Positions 50,652-59,323 of a stretch of 64,000 nucleotides of DNA are shown here, piece after piece (position 1 is the stretch's first letter; each line of letters begins with the position of its first letter). Below the pieces are notes generated by a model. It did not search any database. It had not been told where the DNA came from and saw only the letters and a program-made list of their open reading frames with translations. This stretch comes from Psychromonas sp. B3M02 (GTDB lineage: Bacteria; Pseudomonadota; Gammaproteobacteria; Enterobacterales; Psychromonadaceae). The position numbers and the translations under genes are program-made. The stretch spans positions 1-64,000 of the forward strand of contig NZ_QOCB01000039.1 of NCBI RefSeq assembly GCF_003318165.1. The letters run 5' to 3'.

Positions 50652-51878
50652 CTACGCACTAGGTGTTATAGCTCTTGCTATTTTTGCATTACCTTGTACA
50701 ACATATTGTTTACATTGGGCAGAAACAAAATAACTATCGCCTTTTTCAAGCAATGATTCTCGCTCGTTTTCTGTCGCCCCTTTGAGTGTTAATTTCCCCT
50801 CCACAACAAATAATATTTCCGCACTATTAACCTCAATAGTGCCACCTGCTTCAGTGACCTCTAAAATACTAAACTGAAAGTCTATGGCTGGTGTAACGTA
50901 AATATGCTCTTGGTTATTACGTGCTAACCTTGGTTTTAATTTTAATTCCGCTAAAGGCGTCGCTTCAAACACAGTTGTCGACATTAATTCAGGGACATCA
51001 ATGTGTTTAGGCGTTAAACCACCGCGCAGTACGTTGTCTGAATTGGCCATTAACTCTAACCCAGTGCCCTTTAGGTAAGCATGCGGTGTACCTGCTTTTA
51101 AATACATTGCTTCATTTGGCGCAAGAATAATGTAATTCAGTATGAACGCTGATGTAATACCAATATCGTTAGGGTAATAGTCATTTAACGATATTACTAA
51201 CTGGTAAGCGTTTAATGCTTCTTCCGATAGGAGTTCATTGTTTAACTGTTGCGCACAACCTTCTAATACTTCCGCCACGAACTTCGTTTTATCGGGATGC
51301 GTTAAGATACTTTGATAAAATTGCTTTAACCCTGCTGACTGTTGCTGGTTTTTAAACTCAGTCAATAAAGGTCGAATAAGGTCACTCTCAATGCGTTCAA
51401 ATAGGCTAATAATGACATCAAATTCTCTGAACCCATTTAATGCATGATACTCCGTAATAGAAAAAACTAATTCTGGCTTATGGTTATCATCTTTATAGTT
51501 ACGATGTGCCGCATCCAATGGGATATCAAGCAAATTTTCACGTGCCCACCCATCTTCAGCTTGTTGCTTATTAGGGTGACTTTGAATCGATAAAGGTGAC
51601 TTTGCAGACAACACTTTAAATAAATAAGGCAGACGGTTGTGAAAACGCTCAGCACATGATGTGCCTAATACGGTATCAGGCTTCGAGGCGATATAGGCAT
51701 CTAACGCAATAGTTTCCCCTTCACTTTGGATCAAAGAGGGAGCTTTAGGATGCGCCCCCATCCAAAGTTCAGCCATTGGTTTATTGTGTGAATTTTCATA
51801 ACCAAACAGCTCAGTCATGCTTTTTTCACAACCCCAAGCACTATTCATGATTGTGTTGTTAAGTTTAAAAATACTCAT
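50652..51878 (-). CDS. manA: Mannose-6-phosphate isomerase, class I
   Basis: It converts fructose-6-phosphate to mannose-6-phosphate, feeding GDP-mannose synthesis. The 408 residues show type I PMI features: WGCEKSMTELFGYEN near the start, the zinc ligands in SIQSHPNKQQAED and NHKPELVFS, and GTPHAYLKGTGLELMANSDN. The start codon directly abuts the rfbB stop codon, indicating translational coupling. Its isomerase activity overlaps that of the manC cupin domain. Confidence 0.95.
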   Translation of the reverse strand: MSIFKLNNTIMNSAWGCEKSMTELFGYENSHNKPMAELWMGAHPKAPSLIQSEGETIALDAYIASKPDTVLGTSCAERFHNRLPYLFKVLSAKSPLSIQSHPNKQQAEDGWARENLLDIPLDAAHRNYKDDNHKPELVFSITEYHALNGFREFDVIISLFERIESDLIRPLLTEFKNQQQSAGLKQFYQSILTHPDKTKFVAEVLEGCAQQLNNELLSEEALNAYQLVISLNDYYPNDIGITSAFILNYIILAPNEAMYLKAGTPHAYLKGTGLELMANSDNVLRGGLTPKHIDVPELMSTTVFEATPLAELKLKPRLARNNQEHIYVTPAIDFQFSILEVTEAGGTIEVNSAEILFVVEGKLTLKGATENERESLLEKGDSYFVSAQCKQYVVQGNAKIARAITPSA

Positions 51879-52958
51879 TTACAATAATTCCTTCCACCAA
51901 GCCTCATTTTTTAAGTACCACTCGATGGTTTTACGAATACCTGTTTCAAAAGATTCGACAGGTTTGTAACCTAACTCTGTATTGGTTTTTGTTGCATCAA
52001 TCGCATAACGCCAGTCATGGCCTGCGCGATCTTCAACAAAGGTAATAAGCGAGGAAGCTTGGTCTACTAATACGGCTTTAGCCTGCGGGAAACGAGATGC
52101 GAGAGCCGGATCCTTAGCAAAAAACTCCCCCATAAGCTTACAAACTAGTTTCACGATATCGATATTCGCCCATTCATTATGACCACCGATATTGTAGTTT
52201 TCACCTAAACGACCTTTATTTAATACAAGCTCAATACCACGAGCGTGATCTTCTACGTATAACCAGTCGCGAATTTGTTGACCGTCACCGTAAACCGGCA
52301 ATGGTTTATCGTGCAGGATATTAGTAATGATTAATGGGATCAGTTTTTCTGGGAAATGGTACGGGCCATAGTTATTTGAACAGTTTGACGTCGTTACTTC
52401 TAAACCGTAAGTATGATGATAAGCACGCACTAAATGGTCACTTGCCGCTTTAGACGCTGAATAAGGCGAATTTGGTGCGTAAGCTGTATCTTCGGTAAAG
52501 GCTGGATCTTTAGGACCTAATTCACCGTAGACTTCATCCGTAGAAACATGGTGGAAACGATGTTTAAGCGGCGCTTTACCATCTGCTTTCGGATCATCAA
52601 TCCATACTTTCTTCGCTGCTTTTAATAAGCTGTATGTACCAATAATATTGGTTTCAATAAAGGCATCTGGCCCAGTGATTGAACGATCTACATGAGACTC
52701 AGCTGCAAAATGCACTAAAGTATCAACCTTATGCTCTTTTAATAGACTTTCTACTAACGCAGTGTCACAAATATCGCCATGAGCAAATACAAAATTTGAG
52801 TTATCTTCAACAGACGCTAAGCTTTCGCGATTACCTGCATAGGTTAAGGCGTCTAATACCACAATTTTGTCTTGTGGGTTGTTTGCAAGCCAATATAGAA
52901 CGTAGTTTGCGCCGATAAAACCAGCACCGCCAGTTACTAATAAGTTTCGTTTTTCCAT
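51879..52958 (-). CDS. rfbB: dTDP-glucose 4,6-dehydratase
   Basis: This is the second step of dTDP-L-rhamnose synthesis. The 359-residue extended SDR protein has the NAD motif [11 protein letters not shown], the [10 protein letters not shown] segment with catalytic Asp/Glu, and the [15 protein letters not shown] catalytic Tyr-Lys pair. [18 protein letters not shown] follows. It directly precedes manA. Upstream, towards rfbD, lies the four-helix-bundle gene and its flanking short repeats, which interrupt the usual rfb order. Confidence 0.97.
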   Translation of the reverse strand: MEKRNLLVTGGAGFIGANYVLYWLANNPQDKIVVLDALTYAGNRESLASVEDNSNFVFAHGDICDTALVESLLKEHKVDTLVHFAAESHVDRSITGPDAFIETNIIGTYSLLKAAKKVWIDDPKADGKAPLKHRFHHVSTDEVYGELGPKDPAFTEDTAYAPNSPYSASKAASDHLVRAYHHTYGLEVTTSNCSNNYGPYHFPEKLIPLIITNILHDKPLPVYGDGQQIRDWLYVEDHARGIELVLNKGRLGENYNIGGHNEWANIDIVKLVCKLMGEFFAKDPALASRFPQAKAVLVDQASSLITFVEDRAGHDWRYAIDATKTNTELGYKPVESFETGIRKTIEWYLKNEAWWKELL

Positions 52959-52998
52959 ATCTTGTTACTACCTTTTGAGCTTAAAATTGTATTCTTTG

Positions 52999-53398
52999 TG
53001 AGAGACTCAAGGTTCAAGAGACAAGGTTCAAGGTAAAAGTTAAAAGGTTCAAGGAAAACAGTTATCACCTTATGCCTTGCTCCTTGCATCTTGAAGCGAA
53101 GCACACTTACCTCTTTCTCGAGGTTCAAGGTAAAAGGTTCAAGGAAAACAGTTATCACCTTATGCCTTCCATCTTGCTCCTTGCGCCTTATGCCTTGTTC
53201 CTTAAAGCTTGCGCCTTGTTCCTTGCATCTTGAAGCGAAGCACACTTACCTCTTTCTCGAGGTTCAAGGAAAACAGTTATCGCCTTATGCCTTCCATCTT
53301 GTGCCTTGTTCCTTAAAGCTTGCGCCTTGTTCCTTAAAGCTTGCGCCTTGTACCTTATTCCTTGCATCTTGAAGCGAAGCACCCTTAACCTTGCACCT
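52999..53398. repeat. CCTTG-type short tandem repeat array downstream of the four-helix-bundle gene
   Basis: About 400 bp are built from imperfect AAGGTTCAAGG / CCTTGNNCCTT units. A longer unit with GGAAAACAGTTATC and GCATCTTGAAGCGAAGCAC recurs three times (anchors at 53055, 53144 and 53269). A 21-bp unit (53309-53329) repeats directly at 53330-53350. Unit length and spacing are irregular and there is no spacer diversity, so this is not CRISPR. Open frames within it are low complexity and not convincing. Confidence 0.85.
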
Positions 53399-53743
53399 TC
53401 AACTTCCCTTTTTCACTGCCATTAAACCCGCTATCATTCTTGATATTTCTTCTGCTTCTTTTACCCAAAGCATGCCTATTTCTTTTTCTATGTAGTTAAT
53501 TTTAATACCAATATAAATTTGAGTTCTTAGCTCACCGCATGAGCCTTTGGCATACGACAGAAAGTTAACAAACTCTTTGTCACTTTTTCTTTCATAGCCC
53601 TCTGCAATATTAGATGGAACTGAAAGTGAGGAGCGTGTGATTTGATCTTTAAAGCCAAAGTCTTTTGAAGCTTGGAAATATTTATATATTTCAGCAGATA
53701 ACCTGGCAGAACGTTTCCACACATCTAAATCTTCAAATCGCAT
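53399..53743 (-). CDS. Four-helix-bundle protein (23S rRNA intervening-sequence-protein family)
   Basis: The 114 residues match the small four-helix-bundle family found in 23S rRNA intervening sequences and related to the Avd proteins of diversity-generating retroelements. Diagnostic features are FEDLDVWKRSARLSAEIYK, FGFKDQITRSSLSVPSNIAE, GYERKSDKEF and GSCGELRTQIYIG. It is complete and in the same direction as the rfb genes. It is bounded on both sides by CCTTG-type repeats, which suggests that gene and repeats arrived as one mobile cassette between rfbD and rfbB. No reverse transcriptase or template repeat is nearby. The cellular role is unknown. Confidence 0.85.
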   Translation of the reverse strand: MRFEDLDVWKRSARLSAEIYKYFQASKDFGFKDQITRSSLSVPSNIAEGYERKSDKEFVNFLSYAKGSCGELRTQIYIGIKINYIEKEIGMLWVKEAEEISRMIAGLMAVKKGS

Positions 53744-53759
53744 GAGCCCCCCTTAATAT

Positions 53760-53864
53760 AAAAAAGGTTCAAAGAACAATAGTCCTCACCTTGCACCCGA
53801 ACTCTTATACCTTTAACCTCGCTCCTTGCACCTTATTCCTTTAACCTTGTACCTTTTACCTCTC
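53760..53864. repeat. CCTTG-type repeats upstream of the four-helix-bundle gene
   Basis: The repeat type of 52999-53398 recurs here: AAAAGGTTCAAAG, then CACCTTGCACC, GCTCCTTGCACCTTATTCC and CCTTGTACCTTTTACC. It runs into the 3' end of rfbD, so the last rfbD codons and its TAA appear to be repeat derived. It forms the other border of the putative cassette. Confidence 0.8.
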
Positions 53865-54800
53865 ACTTTCGGCGAGTTCATCCATCATAGTTGATAGCTG
53901 CTTGCGCCAATGCTTTGTTTCTACGCCACTCGCTTGTTCTGCAGTACTTTTATCGATGACGCTAAAGCTGGGTCTTGTTGCTGGTGTTGGGTAGGCGCTA
54001 GCGGGAATTGGTCGTACTGGGATGGCTTTATCCAACATACCTTTTTCAATGGCCAGTTCTTGAATGGCTACCGCAAAGTCATACCATGAACACACGCCGG
54101 CATCAGTCCAGTGTAGCAGGGTGGCTGAAGAAGAAAGGTTCAAGGGCACTTCGCTTAAAGGTTCAATGTTTTCCTTGTTCCTTTCATCTTGTACCTTGCC
54201 ACTTTTATCTACTAACGACCAGATCATTTCTGCTAAGCCTTTTGCCCAGGTTGGGGTGCCGACTTGATCATAAACGATGCCTAGTTGCTCTTTTTCAGCC
54301 ATTAAACGTAGCATGGTTTTAACGAAGTTATTGCCATTGACGGAGTAGACCCAAGCGGTACGAATGATAGTCGCTTGTTCACCTAGAATAGTATTGACTT
54401 TACGATCGCCGGCTAGCTTTGATGCGCCATAAACATTAATAGGATTAACGGGATCATCCGTTTGATAAGGAGTGGTTTTCGTGCCATCGAAGACAAAATC
54501 GGTAGAGACATGGATCAGTTTTGCTGATACCTTTTTACAAGCAGTAGCGATATATTCACTGCCCAAGTCGTTCACAGCGTAAGCGGTTTCTGTATCACTT
54601 TCAGCTTTATCGACGGCAGTATAAGCAGCGGCATTAATAACAACATCAGGTTGAAATTGCGTGATGGTTTGATTCACTTGATCTGCATTGGTGATATCAA
54701 GCTCTTCAACTGAACAACTAAGTAATTGTATGCCTTGTGGTGCTAGCTTCTCTAATTCCCACGCGAGCTGACCGCCCTTCCCTGTAATTAATACTTTCAT
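53856..54800 (-). CDS. rfbD: dTDP-4-dehydrorhamnose reductase with an in-frame repeat insertion
   Basis: This is the last step of dTDP-L-rhamnose synthesis. The 314 residues carry the NAD(P) motif GKGGQLAWELE, VINAAAYTAVDKAE, STDFVFDG and the catalytic VYGASKLAGDRK. Residues about 201-222 (GKVQDERNKENIEPLSEV plus PLNL) are encoded by CCTTG-type repeat DNA at about 54134-54200. They sit in a loop before HWTDAGVCSWYDFA, where family members are shorter. The final codons also derive from the flanking repeat. The frame is intact, so the enzyme is probably active, but this should not be assumed. Confidence 0.93.
   Translation of the reverse strand: MKVLITGKGGQLAWELEKLAPQGIQLLSCSVEELDITNADQVNQTITQFQPDVVINAAAYTAVDKAESDTETAYAVNDLGSEYIATACKKVSAKLIHVSTDFVFDGTKTTPYQTDDPVNPINVYGASKLAGDRKVNTILGEQATIIRTAWVYSVNGNNFVKTMLRLMAEKEQLGIVYDQVGTPTWAKGLAEMIWSLVDKSGKVQDERNKENIEPLSEVPLNLSSSATLLHWTDAGVCSWYDFAVAIQELAIEKGMLDKAIPVRPIPASAYPTPATRPSFSVIDKSTAEQASGVETKHWRKQLSTMMDELAESER
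54134..54200. repeat. CCTTG-type repeat inserted inside rfbD
   Basis: This segment contains AAAGGTTCAAGGGCACTTCG, AAAGGTTCAATGTTTTCC and CCTTGTTCCTTTCATCTTG, the same vocabulary as the arrays at 52999-53398 and 53760-53864. It lies within the rfbD reading frame and keeps it open, adding roughly 22 residues. Confidence 0.75.
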
Positions 54801-54832
54801 AGCAACCTTACTTGTTTTAAATTATTTTTTTA

Positions 54833-55789
54833 TTACTTTTGTTTTTTTTTACTATCCAAAAGTGATACTAAGAGCGCTACTTTACCGAAAAAATGAGATC
54901 GAGTCACTTTCCCTTTACAAAAATAAGACATTTTTTTGCACAAAGTCGCGTCACTGAGACTACTCAAAATAGCGAGGGTTTCATTCTCACTTAATTTATT
55001 TTTTTGTTCGAACTGTTTAAAGGCAATTGCTTGATTAATAATGCCTTGTTGGCTTTTTTTAAATTGGCGTAAATGGTGAGTAAATTTTAAAAACAACGAG
55101 ATAACACTGCGTTCACGTGCACCAATAGTGTTGTGATGATGTTGACGATATTGGATCAATGCTTTGTCGATAAACACTATATATCCGCAACGATGCGCCA
55201 CCAGTGCTAACCACCAATCATGCATGTAAGCTTGCTCTGGTATTGGCAAAGCTTTATCCATTAATGCACGATTAAATAAGGTAGTACAGCCTGAGACGAC
55301 GTTCTGTTGGCATAGCTGTTTAAATGTGCGATGCCAATCTTTGCTGATGTTCTTTAAGCTAAAGTAGCTATCGCAAATGAGTTGCAAATTTTGATCAACA
55401 ATTTGCTTGTCACTAAAGACTAATATTGGCGTATGAGACGGTAATCTGTTTTCTGCTTGTTTTAAGTGCTGTATCGAAGCGCTGATTTTTTCAGGGAACC
55501 AAATATCATCTTGATCGCACAACATGAGGTAGTTCGCCGAGGTTTTAGTTAACCCATAGCCGAAATTATGACTTGGGCCGTGTAAACCACTTTCATTGAG
55601 ATGTAGCTCTATGCGCTGATCTTGTTTAGCTAGCTGCGTAACAAGGTTGAGTGTGTTATCCGTTGAACCATCATCCACAATAATTAAACGTGAGACTAAA
55701 GCGTGATAATCGATACAAGCTTGAATTGACTGTATCTGCTCAGCTAAGAAACGTTCTCCGTTATAGGTGGCGAGTACGATATCGATCAT
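54833..55789 (-). CDS. Family 2 glycosyltransferase, rhamnosyltransferase-like
   Basis: The 318 residues form a single GT2 domain starting MIDIVLATYNGERFLAEQIQ. LIIVDDGSTDNTL, the YLMLCDQDDIWFPEKI metal-binding region and YMHDWWLALVAHRCG follow. The pattern is like RgpB/WfgS-type O-antigen rhamnosyl or hexosyl transferases. Its ATG overlaps the stop of the preceding gene by 4 bp. The position inside the rfb cluster favours rhamnose as donor, though that is only context. Confidence 0.85.
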   Translation of the reverse strand: MIDIVLATYNGERFLAEQIQSIQACIDYHALVSRLIIVDDGSTDNTLNLVTQLAKQDQRIELHLNESGLHGPSHNFGYGLTKTSANYLMLCDQDDIWFPEKISASIQHLKQAENRLPSHTPILVFSDKQIVDQNLQLICDSYFSLKNISKDWHRTFKQLCQQNVVSGCTTLFNRALMDKALPIPEQAYMHDWWLALVAHRCGYIVFIDKALIQYRQHHHNTIGARERSVISLFLKFTHHLRQFKKSQQGIINQAIAFKQFEQKNKLSENETLAILSSLSDATLCKKMSYFCKGKVTRSHFFGKVALLVSLLDSKKKQK

Positions 55790-56589
55790 TTTTTATATCT
55801 ATTCTGATATTCAAGGCGCGACGTAAGTGCGGTTTCTTGTTTTTTAGAGAAGGAGTATTTGAAAACGCTTTGTACATGCCAAAAGAAGTATTTGCTCATA
55901 AACTGCTTACTGGCACAACGTCTAAAATGCACCGCTTTAACGTTCTCTAAATATTGTAATGGAAAACCCGCTTTATTCGCTCTGAAGCTGAAATCGATAT
56001 CTTCACAATACATGTAATAGCGCTCATCTAAGCCATTGAGTTGATTATACAGGTCCGCTTTGATGATCATAAAAGCACAACTCGCCCAATATTCTCTATT
56101 GTTAGCAAGTCCTCTTTTTCTGTTAACCATGGTTGAGCGATCGTTTAGTAAGTAGGTTTTAACAAAGCTGGAGAATTTAGGGTAAAGACGAATATTATCG
56201 TCTTGCACCATCTCTTCTCTGTCTAAAAATAAGTTTCCGACACCTAAATTAATGGTTTGGTTTTTTAGTACATCAATCAGCTCGAGTATATTTCGCTGGG
56301 TAATAAATACATCTGGGTTTAGTAGAATAAAGTAGTCATCTTCTTCCATCCCTAACTCAAACTTACAATGCATGTAATTGGCATTATTGTTAGCAGAAAA
56401 GCCTTGTTCATGCCCATTAGCAAGGTAGTGTGCATTGTACTTGTCACAATATTTTTTTAACTTGCCAACGGGATCATTATCTCGACAGACGACAGTGATT
56501 TCATCGTATTTCGAGAGTGCCTTAATAGTGCCTAGGTTGATGATCACATCATGATGGCGGTGCGACACTATTGATATAAAGATGCGCAT
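55786..56589 (-). CDS. WbbL-like rhamnosyltransferase
   Basis: The 267 residues resemble E. coli WbbL, which adds rhamnose to GlcNAc-PP-undecaprenol. Matching parts include ISIVSHRHHDVIINLG at the start, VVCRDNDPVGKLKKYC, NGHEQGFSANNNANYMHC, YFILLNPDVFI, the YMYCEDIDFSFRANKAGF motif and FFWHVQSVFKYSF near the end. With a WecA-type gene in the same window, this fits rhamnosylation of a lipid-linked GlcNAc as an early step. It is followed with a 4-bp overlap by another GT2 gene and preceded by rfbC. Confidence 0.82.
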   Translation of the reverse strand: MRIFISIVSHRHHDVIINLGTIKALSKYDEITVVCRDNDPVGKLKKYCDKYNAHYLANGHEQGFSANNNANYMHCKFELGMEEDDYFILLNPDVFITQRNILELIDVLKNQTINLGVGNLFLDREEMVQDDNIRLYPKFSSFVKTYLLNDRSTMVNRKRGLANNREYWASCAFMIIKADLYNQLNGLDERYYMYCEDIDFSFRANKAGFPLQYLENVKAVHFRRCASKQFMSKYFFWHVQSVFKYSFSKKQETALTSRLEYQNRYKK

Positions 56590-56592
56590 TAA

Positions 56593-57138
56593 TTAAAACT
56601 TTGGTGCATCAGTAAAGCTTAAACCTGCTTCATCTTTGGCAGAGAGTAATGGTTTTTTATCTGCTGCGATTGGCCAATCAATGCTCAGTGATGAATCGTC
56701 CCATTTTAGAGAGACTTCTGCGTTTGGGTTGTAAACGTCTGTACATTTATAGACGAATTCAGCTTCGTCAGTAGTGACGTAAAATCCGTGTGCAAAGCCT
56801 TCAGGCACCCACAGTTGGCGTTTGTTTTCAGCTGAAAGTAATACACCAGCCCATTGTCCGAATGTTGGAGAGTCTTTACGCATATCTACGGCAACGTCAA
56901 ATACTTCACCTTTGGTGACACGCACTAGCTTACCTTGGGTGTTTTCGGTTTGGTAATGTAGACCGCGTAGAATACCGTAACTCGATTTACTGTGGTTCTC
57001 TTGTACGAACTCACGTTCACCACAATGTTCGTTAAATAATGTGGTGCGGAATGTTTCCATAAAGAAGCCACGTTCGTCACCAAACACTTGTGGTTCGATA
57101 ATTTTCACATCAGGAATATTCGTTTCAATAAATTTCAT
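56593..57138 (-). CDS. rfbC: dTDP-4-dehydrorhamnose 3,5-epimerase
   Basis: This cupin-fold enzyme is the third step of dTDP-rhamnose synthesis. The 181 residues match the family length. Visible are VFGDERGFFMETFRT, the catalytic histidine in GILRGLHYQTENTQGKLVRV, VFDVAVDMRKDSPTFGQW and LWVPEGFAHGFYV. It is separated from rfbA by 1.24 kb of palindromic repeats, which have split the rfb gene group. It ends 3 bp before the WbbL-like gene. Confidence 0.97.
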   Translation of the reverse strand: MKFIETNIPDVKIIEPQVFGDERGFFMETFRTTLFNEHCGEREFVQENHSKSSYGILRGLHYQTENTQGKLVRVTKGEVFDVAVDMRKDSPTFGQWAGVLLSAENKRQLWVPEGFAHGFYVTTDEAEFVYKCTDVYNPNAEVSLKWDDSSLSIDWPIAADKKPLLSAKDEAGLSFTDAPKF

Positions 57139-57247
57139 AAATACACTCAGTTATAAGTTACAAGTTAAAAGGCTAAAGTTACAAGTTAAAAGGTTAAAGT
57201 TACAAGTTAACAGTCAAAATCAACACCTTCGCTCATCGCATAACACT

Positions 57248-58291
57248 GTGATAGCTATCAAGCAAAGCTTGATACTCGGGGCGCATGCTTCAGCCTGCCA
57301 GTATGCGAATTATCGCATACAACGATTAGTATCGCTGAGCAAAGCGAACCGTGAATGACTAAAACAGCACAATCAAAACACAAAAAAACAAAATCAAAAG
57401 AAGCAGGCTGAAGCATGCGCCCCTTAAAGATGTATCGTAACTTACTATATTATTCGTCAATTACGTCACATCAAAATTCAACACCTTCGCTCATTGCATA
57501 GCAGTGCGATAGCTATCAAACAACGTTTGATAGCCGGGGCGCTGGCTTCAGCCTGCCAGTATGCGAGTTATCGCATACAACGATTAGCATCGCTAAGCAA
57601 AGCGAGCCGTGAATGACTAAAGGCTACATTCAAATTCAACACCTTCGCTCATCGCATAGCAGTGCGATAGCTATCAAGCGAAGCTTGATACTTGGGGCGC
57701 TTGCTTTAGCCTGCCAGTATGCGAGTTATCGCATACTGTTGTTAGTTACGCTTCATTCGAAATCAAAGCTCAAGTTCAAAAAACTACAGTCAAAAGAAGC
57801 AGGCTGAAGCCAGCGCCCCAAAAACATCGAAACTTACCATGCAGTTCGTTAAAAGCATTACATTCAAAATCAATCAACACAAAAAACACTGCAAGCTGAA
57901 GCATGCGCCCCTAAAGATGTTTCGTAACTTACTATATTATTCGTCAATTACGTCACATCAAAATTCAACACCTTCGCTCATTGCATAGCAGTGCGATAGC
58001 TATCAAACAACGTTTGATAGCCGGGGTGCTGGCTTCAGCCTGCCAGTATGCGAGTTACCGCATACGTTTTTAGCTACGCTTTATTCAAATATAAAAGCTC
58101 AAGTTCGAAAGGCTACATTTAAAATCAAAACACAAAAAAACAAAATCAAAAGAAGCAGGCTGAAGCCAGCGCCCCTAAAGATGTGTCGTAACTTGCGCGA
58201 CACTCAGCTCAAAACAAGCAGGCTGAAAAAAGGAATCGCAGAGCTCTTCCGCTCATTGCTCTAGCCTGTCGGCTAATTCACCCAGCGCCCC
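57248..58291. repeat. Palindromic repeat cluster 4, between rfbC and rfbA
   Basis: This cluster has full copies at about 57248-57423, 57664-57818 and 57993-58175. Other parts are a left half at about 57505-57623, a right arm at about 57891-57912 and a long-arm unit at about 58217-58291. In the copies at 57248 and 57993 the two arms match each other exactly (GCGCATGCTTC with GAAGCATGCGC; GGCTTC with GAAGCC), which supports real pairing. About 150 bp is directly duplicated (57424-57579 and 57912-58067). Short arrays of TTACAAGTTAAAAGG repeats lie at about 57150-57210. No gene is visible in 57139-58377. Confidence 0.9.
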
Positions 58292-58377
58292 TTAAAGATG
58301 TTTCGTCAACTACGTTGTACTAACATCGAACACACAAAATCCAAAAAAGCAGGCTAAACCATGTGCGCCTAAACATG

Positions 58378-59283
58378 TTATGTGCTTGGTAATATTCTTA
58401 CTTCTAGTAGGCTTAGTAAGTACTCACCGTAACCTGATTTTTTTAATGGTTCTGCTAGTTTTTTGATGCCGTCTGCGTCTATGTATCCCATACGGAATGC
58501 GATTTCGCCTGGGCAACATACTTTTAGACCTTGGCGTTTTTCGATAGCGCGTATGTATAGTGCTGCGTCTAACAGGTCATCTAATGTGCCTGTATCTAAC
58601 CATGCGGTACCGCGGCCCATTACTTCTACTTTTAATGTTTTATTATCAAGGTATTGAGAAATAACATCAGTGATCTCTAATTCGCCACGTGGTGACGGTT
58701 TAACATTTTTTGCGAATTCAACAACATCTGCATCGAAGAAGTATAAACCAGGCACGGCGTAAGAAGATTTAGGCTCTGTAGGCTTTTCTTCAATCGAAAT
58801 CGCTTGCCCTTCATCATTGAATTCAACCACACCATAAGACGTTGGATTTGCCACGTAGTAACCAAATACAGTTGCTCCCGTTTCTTGTTTGTTAGCTCTT
58901 TGTAATGATTTAGCAAGGTCATGACCATAAAACAAGTTATCGCCTAGAATTAATGCGGCAGGTGACCCATCTAAAAACTCTTCGGCTAATAAAAATGCTT
59001 GTGCTAAACCATCAGGACTTGGCTGTACAACATATTCAATGCTCACCCCCCATTGTGAACCATCTTTTAATAGCTCTTTAAAACGTGGTAGTTCCAATGG
59101 TGTTGAAATGATTAATATTTCAGTAATACCGGCCATAAACAGGTTAGAAAGTGGGTAATAGATCATCGGTTTATCGTAAACCGGCATCAACTGCTTACTC
59201 ACAACTTTTGTTAATGGATAAAGTCGCGTACCTGAACCACCAGCTAAGATAATCCCTTTGCGGTTTAATGGGTTATTATTCAT
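58378..59283 (-). CDS. rfbA: Glucose-1-phosphate thymidylyltransferase
   Basis: It makes dTDP-glucose, the first step of dTDP-rhamnose synthesis. The nucleotidyltransferase motif [53 protein letters not shown] and [18 protein letters not shown] are all present. I choose the ATG at 59283 (301 residues) because AAAGGA lies 6 bp upstream. The ATG at 59289 would touch that site directly. The gene follows the export genes and precedes repeat cluster 4. Confidence 0.96.
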   Translation of the reverse strand: MNNNPLNRKGIILAGGSGTRLYPLTKVVSKQLMPVYDKPMIYYPLSNLFMAGITEILIISTPLELPRFKELLKDGSQWGVSIEYVVQPSPDGLAQAFLLAEEFLDGSPAALILGDNLFYGHDLAKSLQRANKQETGATVFGYYVANPTSYGVVEFNDEGQAISIEEKPTEPKSSYAVPGLYFFDADVVEFAKNVKPSPRGELEITDVISQYLDNKTLKVEVMGRGTAWLDTGTLDDLLDAALYIRAIEKRQGLKVCCPGEIAFRMGYIDADGIKKLAEPLKKSGYGEYLLSLLEVRILPST

Positions 59284-59323
59284 ACTCATTCCTTTCCATT
59301 TATTTGTAACAATTGAAATAACG

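Noticed and set aside
52937-53382. Minus-strand open frames of about 60-100 residues downstream of the four-helix-bundle gene
   Set aside because: They are translated CCTTG repeats (repeating ALRNKAQ-type peptides) and overlap the rfbB start.
52999-53398. Possible CRISPR array
   Set aside because: The units are irregular, there are no unique spacers of constant length and no cas genes are near.
53399-53743. Part of a diversity-generating retroelement
   Set aside because: The small protein resembles the Avd fold, but no reverse transcriptase, template repeat or variable target is visible.
57041-57807. Plus-strand open frames across repeat cluster 4
   Set aside because: They run through repeat elements and antisense into rfbC, with low-complexity translation. 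They are by-products of the repeats.
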